A stretch of DNA of 64,000 nucleotides. It comes from Paulownia fortunei. Lineage: Eukaryota; Streptophyta; Magnoliopsida; Lamiales; Paulowniaceae. Below are positions 50,487 to 61,910 of this stretch, piece after piece (position 1 is the first letter of the stretch; each line of letters opens with the position of its first letter). The DNA lies in assembly GCA_019321725.1 (NCBI GenBank), contig CM033124.1, positions 11,222,001-11,286,000 of the forward strand, given 5' to 3'. The notes below the pieces were generated by a model, which was not told the DNA's origin, did not search any database, and was given only the letters and a program-made list of their open reading frames with translations. Made by a program: the position numbers and the translations under genes.

Positions 50487-53116
50487 CAAATTCACATATA
50501 AATGACAAAATATAATTTTCGTTTTAGTTTAGATGGTAAAGTATTATAAAAAATTATGCGAGTGGAAAAATATAAAAATGAGTATAACTTTCATTGTTTT
50601 TTATCCATTTATTTTTTTATTGATAAAGTTTAGTTTTGCTTTTCTAACAAAGTTGAATAAAAATGCTCCCAGGAAGCAGTAACCTGGATTTACCTGGTTT
50701 TTGTTCCCAACAAACTTATCTCTTAAATTTGTAGCCCACATTTTTCTTCTAACATTACATTTCAATTTAACAATTCATGCAAATTGAAAGAGATACAAAT
50801 CCAAGGACTCTGAAACATTATAACTCAGTCAAGAAAAAAAAAATGTGCCTGATAAATAAAAACAATAAAACCCCAGCTGGAAATTCCTAAAAACAATAGA
50901 ACTAAATTCATCAGTTTTTCTACAACTGAAATTAGTGAGATTCTGCCGAAAATTGATTAGAAAACCTCCAAAAAAGAACTGAAAATAGAACTCGAAGAAT
51001 GAAAGTACACAACTTGAGCTTCAGACAATGGGAAGAGATGGTGTCGGAGGAGAACAAAACAGAGCTGGTCTATGAAGGAACACAGTAACTTGTGGTCGAT
51101 AATAATTTTTAAGAGTAATCTGTTAAAAAATTATGAAAATTCCCGATAAATCAGATTAGTAATAATGGAAATAACACATATAAATTTGATAACGAAATTC
51201 GGTCAATTGTGACTACGTTTCCGAACTTGTTGTAGATCGTTTAATTAAAGGGAGAAAAATACAAGTGTTTACAATACTTACAACTCATAATCCATACAAA
51301 ATTTTTTTTTCACAAAATTCTTTCACAAGGTTTCTCTTAAACTTTTCTCTCAAATTTTTTTAGAATGATGTACAAATAAGAGATAGGGGGATTTATATAA
51401 ATTTAAAAAATACGAGTAGTGGAATTTATGCAAGAAATCAGGTTAAACACCTTAATTGACAATTATCTAAATTAGTCATCCTTCATTTTTTAACAAAATT
51501 TTTTTTGGCCATTTTCTTGACATGATCACCAACCTAGAATAACTATCATTTACAAACTTCACTTAAGAGTGATCACTTGCCTGGTAGTTTCTTTATTTAG
51601 GAGCTTAATTATGTTTGGAGTGAAAAGTCACTTGCTCTCAAGTTATAATTAATGAGTACTGAGGAATGGTGTATAGATGATCTAAGTTTTAGAAAGAAAA
51701 AAAAAAAAACAATGATGAAAAATCACTATAGGTGCTCCAATTCTTCTTAAACAATACATAGTATATTTTGAAACGACAATATCAATTTCTTACATATCTT
51801 CCTACGACTATGGAGATTAATATAAGGAATAAGGCTGCATTAGCAGACCGAGCAATAGTACAAGATATAAATGCTAGGAAAGATATAAAATATCTTGTAG
51901 ATAAATTGAACATAAAAAAAAAAATCCTACTCTGATACTCTATCTAGTTAGAATTCAAGATTATCCTCAAACTAGTAATGCAAGTTAGAAATTGATATCA
52001 TAATTAAAATATAGAAATGAGAGTACGTATTCCAAAAGAAACTTAGAAATCATGTAGTAGCGGTCATAGTGTAAAATTCGACACTCTAAGATCCGATGTC
52101 TTTCTACTAGTAGCATTTATGTTACATAACTTGGAGCTTATAAGCTAAAAGGAACATCTTCCTCATTCTTGATGAGAATTCAAGAAGGATGCAACTATGT
52201 ATTCGAGCATTGGAGATGCTGTACTCTAAAGCATTACGCAAGTGTAAAGAAGTTAGCGAGGCGAAGTCTCTAAAATGTTCCACGCTTGACTAGAAGCTTG
52301 AAGCTAGTAGACACTTTGTGGAAGAAAGTTCTACATATTTGTAGGATGTTGTTGACAAGAAAGTTTCTAAGAAACTCCACTGTAAGTATCATAGGAGTAT
52401 ATGGAGAACATTCTTGAATAGCTTTTTAGAGAGTCTACCCCATCATATTCGTTGGATTGTTTCAATTTCTTTATTCATTGAAGGAGGTAAAAATTATACA
52501 TAGAGGTAGTGTCTATTTAAGGAGGTGAAAAATATAAATAAAGATAGAGAGCTCATTTTGTATACATTCTATTCTAAAAATACTCTCACTTGTATGTTTT
52601 TTTTCTTTAGCAAACGTATGTTCTTTCCATTTTTTTTCTCAAAATACTTGTGAACTGGCTTACCTTTCTTTTTATTTCATTTCATATAATTATTTGTGAG
52701 AGACTAATTTAGCTAAGCTTACAATGAGTGATTGAAAGAGCTAACGCAACACACTAACTGAAGTGTTAAGTATGTGATATTAAACTAGATGAGAAAAGAA
52801 AAATGCTCACTAAAGATATATTAAACACCTATCCAGTTAATCAATAAATAAAATAAAACATATTACCTGAACTTCCTACTACTCTGAAATAAATCTCTGA
52901 TACAAAGTATAAAGTAGGATTTGGATGTAGCTTTTTATTCGATGATGTAAATTGTTGAATTTGGAGAATATTTTAGATAATGGTTATTGGGCGATGGCTA
53001 CTATAATTTGTTTTTTTAAAAGATATTTTGAGGAAGACATAGGGGTTGTAATTTTCTGTTTGTGCTGTGCACAAAGTACGATTGAAATCAGTTTATTTAT
53101 GAAAATTGGTTGTTCA
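50487..53116. other. Intergenic DNA, possibly old LTR remnants, no gene seen
   Basis: No protein motif. Around 52100-52620 the texture (cttgactagaagcttgaagc, then a TATTTAAGG-like box at about 52525-52535 and a T-rich end) resembles a decayed LTR promoter, but I found no partner LTR or target duplication. Confidence 0.4.
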
Positions 53117-53121
53117 TTTAT
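53117..53121. repeat. Target-site duplication, left copy (TTTAT)
   Basis: Identical to 61906-61910 on the other side of the copia element; 5 bp is the usual length for this superfamily. Confidence 0.85.
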
Positions 53122-54484
53122 TGGATAGTATTATGCCCATTGAGTAAATTATTATGTAATATGACATTTTAAAATAAAATATTTGTTTTGATTTATTTTG
53201 ACATTGCATTTGTCCATGGATTGTCTTGATATTATAAATTGAGTGTTTAAATTGTTAAACACAAAAAGATTCAATTTATAATTCAATCCAAAGTATTATT
53301 GTCCACGATCGGTAAATAAATGCGGGCAATTTATTTTGACAAGATCGTTTCAATTTTATAGAAGTCTATCTTTGACTTGGTAATAAAATTGAAAATACAT
53401 TTCAATGTATTGGATTGGACCACGTGAAATTGAAATTGTAATTTGACCACACAGATTTAATTTCACTTGATTGTCGTACGTGACACCTTAATCCTGAGCG
53501 AGTAATGAACTTCGATTACTAACTTGAAGTTCCTTGAAGTACCAATGAGTGAGATCAGATTGATGGTCAATATCTCGGTATTTTGGGAATTAAAGTGAAA
53601 TAACGGAGAACATATATTCGTAATATGGAATCCGTCACCTATTTTATAGGTATGATCATGATCTCACGAGTTCTTCTTATAGACAGTAAAATCTGAGCTC
53701 AGTAATTCAACATTGATTGTTGAATTAATTATGTGATGTGATCACATGGGACTGTCAGATAGAAGTTGAAAGTTGAGCATTTATGAATATTGGAAAAGGG
53801 GCGTTTTGGTCAATTTACCCTATTCCAATTTTTTAGTTGATCGACGGGGGTAACATGTAAGATCGATAAATCAGAGGATATATATAATTGATTATTAGCT
53901 TCAGTAATTCCAATTGGATTAAGAGTGCAGTCTCGTTTCTTTAGTGGAATGAAACAAGATTAATAAATTATTTTGACCGATCATGAGTTGATTGGGTCAA
54001 AATTAATTTATTGGAGCTTAGTCTAATTGGGTCCGATCAGGTCCCTTTGGTGGCTCCGGTATAAGGACTGGTTAAATGACAAGAGTTGTAATTTATTAAA
54101 ACTGCATAAATTTGGGATAGGAAAAGATCTTATCAGATAAGATTCCTGAATTCTTATCAGATAAGAATTCTATTTTATCAGGATTCCCAAATTGGTTTAT
54201 ATTCAAGTTTCATCATTGTGCCCACACACACAGAAATAAGAGTGCAGTTTTAAAAGTTTTTGAGAGAACACTAGAGAAGGCTTGGAGGTTTGAAGGGTGG
54301 CACCATTCAATATCAGACGAAAGATTATTGTAGAAATCATTACTGAGGTAATCTTTCTAAATTTTTTCTTAACCAATTAATCAGTTTCGGTTAAATACGC
54401 ATAGTGATCAAAGATCCTTTGGCGGGATGTTTGAATCATAGAAAATTAATTTTTATGATTGAACAATTCTGTCCTTGGCTAACA
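53122..54484 (+). repeat. 5' LTR of the copia element
   Basis: Starts TGGATAGTATTATGCCC and ends TTGGCTAACA. It matches the 3' LTR throughout. Most differences fall in the first ~130 bp and the last ~500 bp. It contains three hairpin-forming palindromes: the attcaaca/tgttgaat arms at 53705-53726, ATGTGATCACAT at 53736-53747, and the pair at 54126-54170. Confidence 0.95.
54148..54170. other. Perfect 23-bp palindrome in the LTR
   Basis: Arms GAATTCTTATC and GATAAGAATTC flank a single A. Just upstream (54127-54143) a second, shorter palindrome ATCTTATC-A-GATAAGAT repeats the same CTTATCAGATAAG core. Both are also in the 3' LTR. They could fold as hairpins in the RNA or bind a dimeric factor (GATAA motifs). 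Confidence 0.85.
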
Positions 54485-54486
54485 TA

Positions 54487-54498
54487 TGGTATCAGAGC
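54487..54498 (+). other. Primer-binding site (initiator tRNA-Met)
   Basis: TGGTATCAGAGC, 2 bp after the 5' LTR, is the standard complement of the 3' end of plant initiator methionine tRNA used by many copia elements. Confidence 0.9.
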
Positions 54499-54757
54499 CT
54501 GGTTTTGATATTACTTTGCGTATTTCAAATTGATTAATTTGTTTATGCATGTGTTAGTTGAGCGGTGTTAGAATTATATGATTTTAATTGTTTGATTGAA
54601 TGAGTTTTAATTTTGAACAATTTATGGCCTTAGATTTTTTTTGAGATGTAATTGTATTTTCGAGTCTTGTAACAAAAGGGGTGGATTACGATTCCATAAT
54701 TTCCCTTTTGATTTGATTTATTGCAATAGAAAATTATTATTTTTGTTGTATAAACTC

Positions 54758-54890
54758 AAAATTCGGAGGACTTCCTTGCAATTAAAATATGAAGACTCAA
54801 CTGCATCTTCTCCAAAAATCGGAGGACTTCCTTGCAATTAAAATATGAAGACTCAACTACATCTTCTCCAAAATTCAGAGGACTTGGATG
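54758..54890. repeat. 56-bp tandem repeat in the retrotransposon leader, about 2.4 copies
   Basis: The unit runs from aaattcggaggacttccttg through aagactcaactgcatcttct. The second copy starts 56 bp later with few changes, and a third, partial copy 112 bp later is more diverged (cagaggacttgg). Confidence 0.85.
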
Positions 54891-54904
54891 CAATTAAAGA
54901 AAAA

Positions 54905-55425
54905 TTTGTTGAAGAAAGGCTGTTGACCGCGATCGACGGCGAAGGAAGTTTTCTGGACGTGCTTCACGCGGAGGAGATGGCAAGCATCAAAGCAAGCGCC
55001 GCCCTTGCAGCATCTGTCGATGCAGCGACCGACGGAACGCCTGGAACGGACGCGACGACAGCGGCTTCGATTTGCGCTGTGGGAGTTGCTGGTCTTGATT
55101 CAGGCGGCGGCGAGCGACGGTGATGGGCGGAGATGATGCCACAGTCTCTGCTTGTTCTCATCCTCGGCTCCGATTTGTCTGGGCGACGACCGCAGCCAAC
55201 GGAGCGTCTGGATCGAGCAGCGACGACGGCGGCTTCACCTTTGCGACAGCGAGTTGCTGGCCATTGATTCAGGCGGCGGGAGGAGATGGTGCTGTTGATG
55301 CTCGTCCTCGGTCTCGGCTCCGTAGTGTGGGCGATGGTGGCGGCTGGAGAAATCCGGCGACGGTGGCTGCAGAAAACGGCGAAAGCGGCTGGAAGGAGAC
55401 GACCCGGTTCAAAAAAAAAAAAAAT
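54905..55425. repeat. GC-rich island with imperfect internal repeats in the retrotransposon leader
   Basis: About 500 bp of GC-rich DNA lies inside an otherwise AT-rich element. The block ttgattcaggcggcg occurs at about 55096 and 55265, preceded by related gagttgctgg words and followed by related tcctcggctccg / tctcggctccgt words. This gives diverged units of roughly 170 bp. Open frames on both strands give alanine/arginine-rich chance peptides. It may be captured host sequence or an expanded regulatory leader. Confidence 0.65.
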
Positions 55426-56408
55426 CAGAAACGGGTCGGTTTTCCTATGCACGTGTCGATTTTTTTTTGGATCAGATAATGGGCTGGACTTCTGATTTGG
55501 ATAATGGGCTGGATCTTACAAATGGAAATTGAAGAGTTGGGCCGGCTTGTGGTCCAACTAGATCTTTAATTTATTTGTAATTTGTGTTTAAGATGGGCCA
55601 TAAATTTGTTCTTGTTTATTAATTATTGTTTTATTGCTTTAATTAATTTGTGAATTAAATGTCATTCATGTAACATGTCATGTAGATCAAATTTACACCG
55701 CTCTAGGTACTATACTGTCATGCATATTTTTTTAATATTTATTTTTTTTCTAATTTTAATTAGATTAGAAAATAAATATTATGATTAATGATTGAACCAT
55801 TTTAAGAGTTAAAATTGGTTAGGATATCATTAATGAATAAAAACCCAAATGGTTGAAAATATTAAGTGAGTGAGGGTGCACTATTTTAGTGAGCCCATGG
55901 CCTCCCCTATTAGCCCATTAGTAAGAATTGTGTATACCTTGTGCCAATTTATTTGGTCTCCCTATAGGAGGGTTGCACTGTTTCGGTTACTAGATTGGGT
56001 CCAATGTGGTGATAAATTTTAAGTGTTAATTAATCACGTTTACCCTATAGGTAACGTAATTAATTAGGTACTAAAAAAATAAAATATCAATATAGGGTTA
56101 TACACTTAAATCAGAGACATCATGGGGATTTCCTATAGAATATTCAAATGATGTCAAGATGGCCGAAATTATGCGATACTAAATTAATATTGCATGAGAT
56201 GCTAGATATATTTAATTTAGTGGGAGGGTCCCAACCTAGCCATAAATCACATTTATTTCTCCTAAAGAGAGATATGTTTAAGATTTTGGGGTTTTAGGTA
56301 ATCGCAATATAGCAGTAGTTTTGGGTCTACTCATGCATTTTTTTGTATTATATATATAAAGTTTATTTGTTACATGCATAGCTCATTTTAATATTTTATT
56401 TCAGAAAA

Positions 56409-57707
56409 ATGTCTGGAAATTCACTGTCCATGATTTTAGCTAAAAATCAACTGGTTGGAGAAAATTATATTGATTGGAAACGTAATTTGATGATTGTTCT
56501 CACTGCGGAGAAGCATAAGTTTGTGCTAACTGAACCCTGTCCCGCTATACCTACTGTGGAGTCTACGGCTGAACAGAAGGCAGCCTATGACAAGTGGATC
56601 CATTCTGATGAGATGGCCCGCTGCTACATTTTGGGATCTATCTCAAATGTGTTGCAACAGAAACATCAGAATATGGAAACTGCTAGTGATGTCATGGAGA
56701 GCCTTCGGGAAATGTTCGAGCACCAAGGACGCCAGGCCCGCCAGGCAGCTATTAGGTCTATTATGAACATGCGTATGAAACCTGGGACGCCCGTGAGAGA
56801 TCATATGCTTGCATTGATCGCTCAGTTTAACGTGGCTGAGGTTTTGGGGGCTGAGATCAAATCGGAGACACAGGTTGACATGGCTTTGGAGACTCTTCCT
56901 GAGATGTTCTCACAGTTCAAGGTTAGCTATAACATGAACAAGCTGAACATGTCCCTGACCGAGTTGATGAAGGAGCTCCAAAATGCTGAAAATGTTCTTA
57001 AGACCAGAGGTGGTGATGCACTTGCTGTTACTTCTACTGGACCATCCTCTTCCAAGCCGAAAGGCAAAGGAGGTAATAAGAGGAAGAAGTCCAACAAGAA
57101 GGGTCCACAGCAACAGGCGAAAAAGGCAAAGTCGGATGGCAAGCCCAAGGGGAAGTGCTTTTATTGTGGACAGAAGGGTCATTGGAAGAGGAACTGCCCG
57201 GAATACCTAGCTTCGAAAAAGCAAGGTAATGGTGAGTTATCCTTTATTGAGTCATGTTTAGTGGTTGATTCTACTGATACTTGGATAGTAGATTCTGGAG
57301 CCACTAATCATATTTGCAATACATTGCAGGGGTTCCAAGTAACCAAGGAGCTCAATGAAGGGGAACATACTCTCAGAGTTGGCACAGGAGCAGTGGTGTC
57401 TGCAAGAGCTGTTGGAATTGTTTATCTTTATTTTAGAGATAAGAAACATTTGGTTTTAAGAAATTGTTATTATGTCCCAAATATTACTAGAAATTTGATT
57501 TCTGTTGCTTTATTGTTTAGACAAGGATATTATGTCCATTTTTCATCAATGGCAGTTGATATTTTCTTGAATAAAGTCCTTATTTGTAAGGGATGTTTGA
57601 ATAATGATTTGTATGTCTTAAAACCTACCGACAGCTTATTGTATCACACTACATCTAACAAACGCATCAAGTTGTCTCCACTAATGAGACTTTTTTATGG
57701 CACCTAA
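56409..57707 (+). pseudogene. Copia gag and protease region (frame broken at its 3' end)
   Basis: The frame opens with an ATG 1.9 kb after the LTR and encodes a capsid-type gag of about 240 residues. A basic stretch and a CCHC zinc knuckle follow (CFYCGQKGHWKRNC, about 249-262), then the aspartic protease active site DSGA at 295-298. It runs toward the integrase leader domain, but a one-base loss around 57675-57685 shifts the frame. The following stretch to about 57770 reads in another frame and holds the H..RLGH pre-integrase motif. The product would be packaging and processing proteins of the retrotransposon particle. Confidence 0.9.
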
Positions 57708-57764
57708 GACTTGGTCATATTAACCTAAATAGGATTCAGAGGCTAGTAAGGGATGGCCCTTTAA

Positions 57765-59072
57765 GTGATTAAAGTGGAATTCCTGCCTGTATGTGAGTCC
57801 TGTTTGGAAGGTAAAATGACTAAGAGGCCCTTTACTTCTAAGGGACTTAGGGCGAAAGAAGTCTTGGAATTAGTGCATTCTGACGTATGTGGACCAATTA
57901 GTGTCCAAGCTAGAGGTGGATATGAGTATTTCATCACCTTCACTGATGATTACTCTCGATACGGTTATGTTTACCTAATGGCTCGCAAATCTGAGGCCCT
58001 TGAAAAGTTCAAGGAATTCAGAAATGAAGCGGAGAAGCAATTAGGTAAGAACATTAAAACACTTCGATCAGATCGAGGTGGAGAGTATCTATCTAACGAC
58101 TTTAGAACATACTTGTTAGAAAATGGGATTGTATCCCAGCTGAGCGCACCAGGTACTCCCCAACAGAATGGTGTCTCAGAGAGGAGAAATAGGACCTTGT
58201 TAGACATGGCCAGATGCATGCTTGGCTTCTCCACTCTCTCTACATCCTTTTGGGGATATGCTATACAGACTGCGGTATACTTATTGAATATGGTTCCTTC
58301 TAAGTCTGTCCCTAAGACACCCCTGGAGTTGTGGAATGGGCGTAAGCCCAATCTAAGACATATCCGGGTATGGGGATGTCCTGCACATGTGCTTAAGGGT
58401 AAGATGGAATCAAGATCAGAGGTATGCATCTTTGTAGGATATCCTAAGGGAACAAGAGGATATTACTTCTATAGTCCTCAGGACAAGAAGGTATTTGTGA
58501 GTACAAATGCAACCTTCTTAGAGGACAGATATATAGAAGAACATGAATCCAAGAGTAAGGTTCTTTTGGAAGAGATGAAGGAAAATATTCCTAGATCATC
58601 CATTCCAGAGATCCGCATTGAACCTGCTCAGTTTGAATTCATGTTTCTACCACCGTCAGTTTCTGGACCCAGTGGGAGACATATGGAGGTTCCACCTACT
58701 GTGCCCACTGGTTCACCAGTATCTGAGATGGGAGGAGATCATGTCCCTATTGTTCGGTCACCTCCAGGTACTGAATCTGAGAATGAGGGACATGAGGCAC
58801 AAGAGATAGTGGGAGAACAACAATCGATTCCAGTTATCCAGGAGCCTCCACCGCTTCGACGTAGTGGGAGAGTCGTTCGACCACCTTCTAGATACTTGCT
58901 CTATGGAGAGTCTTTCGAGGCAGTCTCCACTGAACAAGAGGAGGATCCTACCTCGTATAGAGAAGCTATGGAGGACGTAGACGCTGACCATTGGAGGAGT
59001 GCTATGGATTCAGAAATGAAATCCATGTACACTAACTCTGTCTGGGATCTTGTAGATATGCCTAATGGGTAA
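57765..59072 (+). pseudogene. Copia integrase region (continuation after frameshift)
   Basis: The frame resumes in the gag phase after a net +1 (or -2) change near 57768-57772. It encodes the CESC half of the zinc-binding region, then the DDE integrase core: HSDVCGPI, DDYSRYGYVYL, SDRGGEYLS and GTPQQNGVSERRNRTLLD with the catalytic acidic residues visible. After it come the C-terminal integrase part (ELWNGRKPN, VWGCPAHV) and the start of the RT region (YREAMED...HWRSAMDSE). It ends at a stop caused by a one-base loss in the gggtaaaa run at about 59066-59072. Confidence 0.9.
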
Positions 59073-59146
59073 AACCCATAGGGTGTAAATGGATCTACAA
59101 GAGAAAGAGAGGAGTAGACGGAAAGGTAGAGACCTTTAAAGCTAGA

Positions 59147-60520
59147 TTGGTCGCTAAGGGTTTTACCCAGCGAGAAGGAATCGACTATGAAGAGACCTTC
59201 TCGCCTGTGGCTATGCTAAAGTCTATTCGGATTCTCTTATCCATTGCAGCTCATTTTGATTATGAGGTGTGGCAAATGGATGTCAAGACAGCTTTCCTTA
59301 ATGGAAATCTTGACGAGAACATCTATATGATGCAACCAGATGGTTTTATCCAAAAGGGTCAAGAGCATAAAATATGCAAACTGAATAGGTCCATTTATGG
59401 ACTTAAACAGGCGTCTAGATCTTGGAATATCAGGTTTGATCAAGCTATAAAGAGTTATGGTTTTGATCAGAACCCTGATGAGCCTTGTGTTTATAAGAAA
59501 ATTATGAACGACAAGGTGACTTTTCTCGTGCTGTATGTGGATGACATCCTACTTATTGGAAATAATGTAGGAGTGTTAACATCAGCAAAACACTGGTTGG
59601 CACAACATTTTGATATGAAGGACTTGGGAGAAGCAAACTATGTTCTAGGAATCCATATCCTTCGGGATAGGAAGAACAGACAGATTGCTCTATCGCAAGC
59701 TTCATATATTGACAAGATACTGGTGAGGTTTGCTATGCAAAATTCCAAGAAAGGCCAAATGCCTTTCAGACATGGAATTCACTTGTCACGGGAGCACTGT
59801 CCTAAGACTCCTAGTGAGGTGGAATACATGAAGCAAGTTCCTTATGCCTCGGCAGTAGGAAGCCTCATGTATGCTATGCTGTGTACCCGACCAGATATCT
59901 GTTATGCTGTTGGGATTGTCAGTAGATATCAGTCAAACCCGGGCCCGGAGCACTGGACTGCTGTAAAGCATATACTCAAGTATCTTCGGAGAACTAGAGG
60001 ATATATGCTAGTTTATTCAGCTCCAGAATTGGTGGCTGTGGGCTATACTGATTCTGATTTTCAGGCTGATAGGGACTCTCGTAAGTCCACATCAGGGTCA
60101 GTGTTCACATTGGGTGGTGGTGCCGTTGTTTGGAGGAGTATCAAGCAATCTTGTATTGCTGATTCCACAATGGAGGCGGAATACGTGGCGGCTTGTGAAG
60201 CAGCTAAAGAAGCCGTGTGGCTGAGGAAGTTTCTGCTGAGCCTTGAGGTGGTTCCTTCTGCATCACAGGCCATAACTTTACACTGTGACAACAGTGGAGC
60301 AGTGGCAAATGCAAAAGAGCCTAGAAACCATCAACGTGGAAAACACATTGAACGAAAGTATCACCTTGTTAGGGATATCGTTCAACGAGGAGATGTGACA
60401 GTGTGCAAGATTGCATCTGCAGAAAATCTTGCTGATCCCTTTACTAAGAGCTTACCAGTTAAGAGTTTTGAGGGGCATATTGAATGTATGGGCATACTAG
60501 ACATGTCTCATTTACTCTAG
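59147..60520 (+). pseudogene. Copia reverse transcriptase and RNase H region
   Basis: Resumes in another frame after the loss near 59070; the coding phase is already open from about 59073. RT blocks: ARLVAKGFTQ, WQMDVKTAFLNGNLDE and the active site YVDDILLIG (residues 130-133 of this frame for YVDD). RNase H blocks: YTDSDFQAD, DSTMEAEYVA and CDNSGAVANAK. It ends with the usual ENLADPFTKSLP and a TAG immediately before the polypurine tract. All catalytic motifs are present; only the frame breaks upstream stop a single polyprotein. Confidence 0.92.
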
Positions 60521-60533
60521 GGCAAGTGGGAGA
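60521..60533 (+). other. Polypurine tract
   Basis: ggcaagtgggaga directly follows the RNase H stop codon and lies just before the 3' LTR. It is the usual start point for plus-strand DNA synthesis in copia elements. Confidence 0.8.
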
Positions 60534-60537
60534 TTGT

Positions 60538-61905
60538 TGGATAGTATTATGCCCATTGAGTAAATTATTATGTAATATGACATTTTGAAATAAAATATTT
60601 GTTTTATTCATTTTGAGCTTGCATTTGTCCATGGATTGTCTTGATATTATAAATTGAGTGTTTAAGTTGTTAAACACAAAAAGATTCAATTTATAATTCA
60701 ATCCAAAGTATTATTGTCCACGATCGGTAAATAAATGCGGGCAATTTATTTTGACAAGATCGTTTCAATTTTATAGAAGTCTATCTTTGACTTGGTAATA
60801 AAATTGAAAATACATTTCAATGTATTGGATTGGACCACGTGAAATTGAAATTGTAATTTGACCACACAGATTTAATTTCACTTGATTGTCGTACGTGACA
60901 CCTTAATCCTGAGCGAGTAATGAACTTCGATTACTAACTTGAAGTTCCTTGAAGTACCAATGAGTGAGATCAGATTGATGGTCAATATCTCGGTATTTTG
61001 GGAATTAAAGTGAAATAACGGAGAACATATATTCGTAATATGGAATCCGTCACCTATTTTATAGGTATGATCATGATCTCACGAGTTCTTCTTATAGACA
61101 GTAAAATCTGAGCTCAGTAATTCAACATTGATTGTTGAATTAATTATGTGATGTGATCACATGGGACTGTCAGATAGAAGTTGAAAGTTGAGCATTTATG
61201 AATATTGGAAAAGGGGCGTTTTGGTCAATTTACCCTATTCCAATTTTTTCAGTTGATCGACGGGGGTAACATGTAAGATCGATAAATCAGAGGATATATA
61301 TAATTGATTATTAGCTTCAGTAATTCCAATTGGATTAAGAGTGCAGTCTCGTTTCTTTAGTGGAATGAAACAAGATTAATAAATTATTTTGACCGATCAT
61401 GAGTTGACTGGGTCAAAATTAATTTATTGGAGCTTAGTCTAATTGGGTCCGATCAGGTCCCTTTGGTGGCTCCGGTATAAGGACTGGTTAAATGACAAGA
61501 GTTGTAATTTATTAAAACTGCATAAATTTGGGATAGGAAAAGATCTTATCAGATAAGATTCCTGAATTCTTATCAGATAAGAATTCTATTTTATCCAGGA
61601 TTCCCAAATTGGTTTATATTCAAGTTTCATCATTGTGCCCACACACACAGAAATAAGAGTGCAGTTTTAAAAGTTCTTGAGAGAACACTAAAGAAGGCTT
61701 GGAGGTTTGTTTAAAGGGTGGCACCATTCAATATCAGACGAAAGATTATTGTAGAAATCATTACTGAGGTAATCTTTCTAAGTTTTTTCTTAACCAATTA
61801 ATCAGTTTCGGTTAAATACGCATAGTGATCAAAGATCCTTTGGCGGGATGTTTGAATCATAGAAAATTAATTTTTATGATTGAACAATTTTGTCGTTGGC
61901 TAACA
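60538..61905 (+). repeat. 3' LTR of the copia element
   Basis: Near-identical to 53122-54484. Differences include single-base indels in ttttttcag and tttatccagg, a 4-bp insertion near 61709, and a few transitions. It ends GGCTAACA, followed by the duplicated TTTAT at 61906-61910. Confidence 0.95.
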
Positions 61906-61910
61906 TTTAT

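Larger units (their letters stand above)
53122..61905 (+). mobile_element. Ty1/copia LTR retrotransposon, nearly complete, 8.78 kb
   Basis: Two LTRs (53122-54484 and 60538-61905) with TG...CA ends flank gag, protease, integrase, reverse transcriptase and RNase H in the copia order. An identical 5-bp target duplication TTTAT lies at 53117-53121 and 61906-61910. A primer-binding site matching initiator tRNA-Met and a polypurine tract are present. By eye the LTRs differ by about a dozen substitutions and four short indels over about 1365 bp, so insertion is recent in evolutionary terms. The polyprotein is interrupted by at least three frameshifts. The element is unusual in its long LTRs and a 1.9 kb leader with a GC-rich island. 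An LTR start 3 bp further left (TGTTGG) was considered, but the target duplication supports TGGATAG. Confidence 0.95.

Noticed and set aside
52100..52620. Possible second LTR or pararetrovirus-like promoter
   Set aside because: Only a general resemblance and a TATA-like word; no partner LTR, target duplication or coding motif.
53119..53121. Starting the 5' LTR at a TGTTGG-type end 3 bp further left
   Set aside because: The sequence there is TAT rather than TGT, and TTTAT immediately before TGGATAG matches the base-perfect duplication after the 3' LTR.
54964..55452. 162-codon minus-strand arginine/alanine-rich frame
   Set aside because: It arises from the GC-rich island in the copia leader; both strands are open and neither shows a domain.
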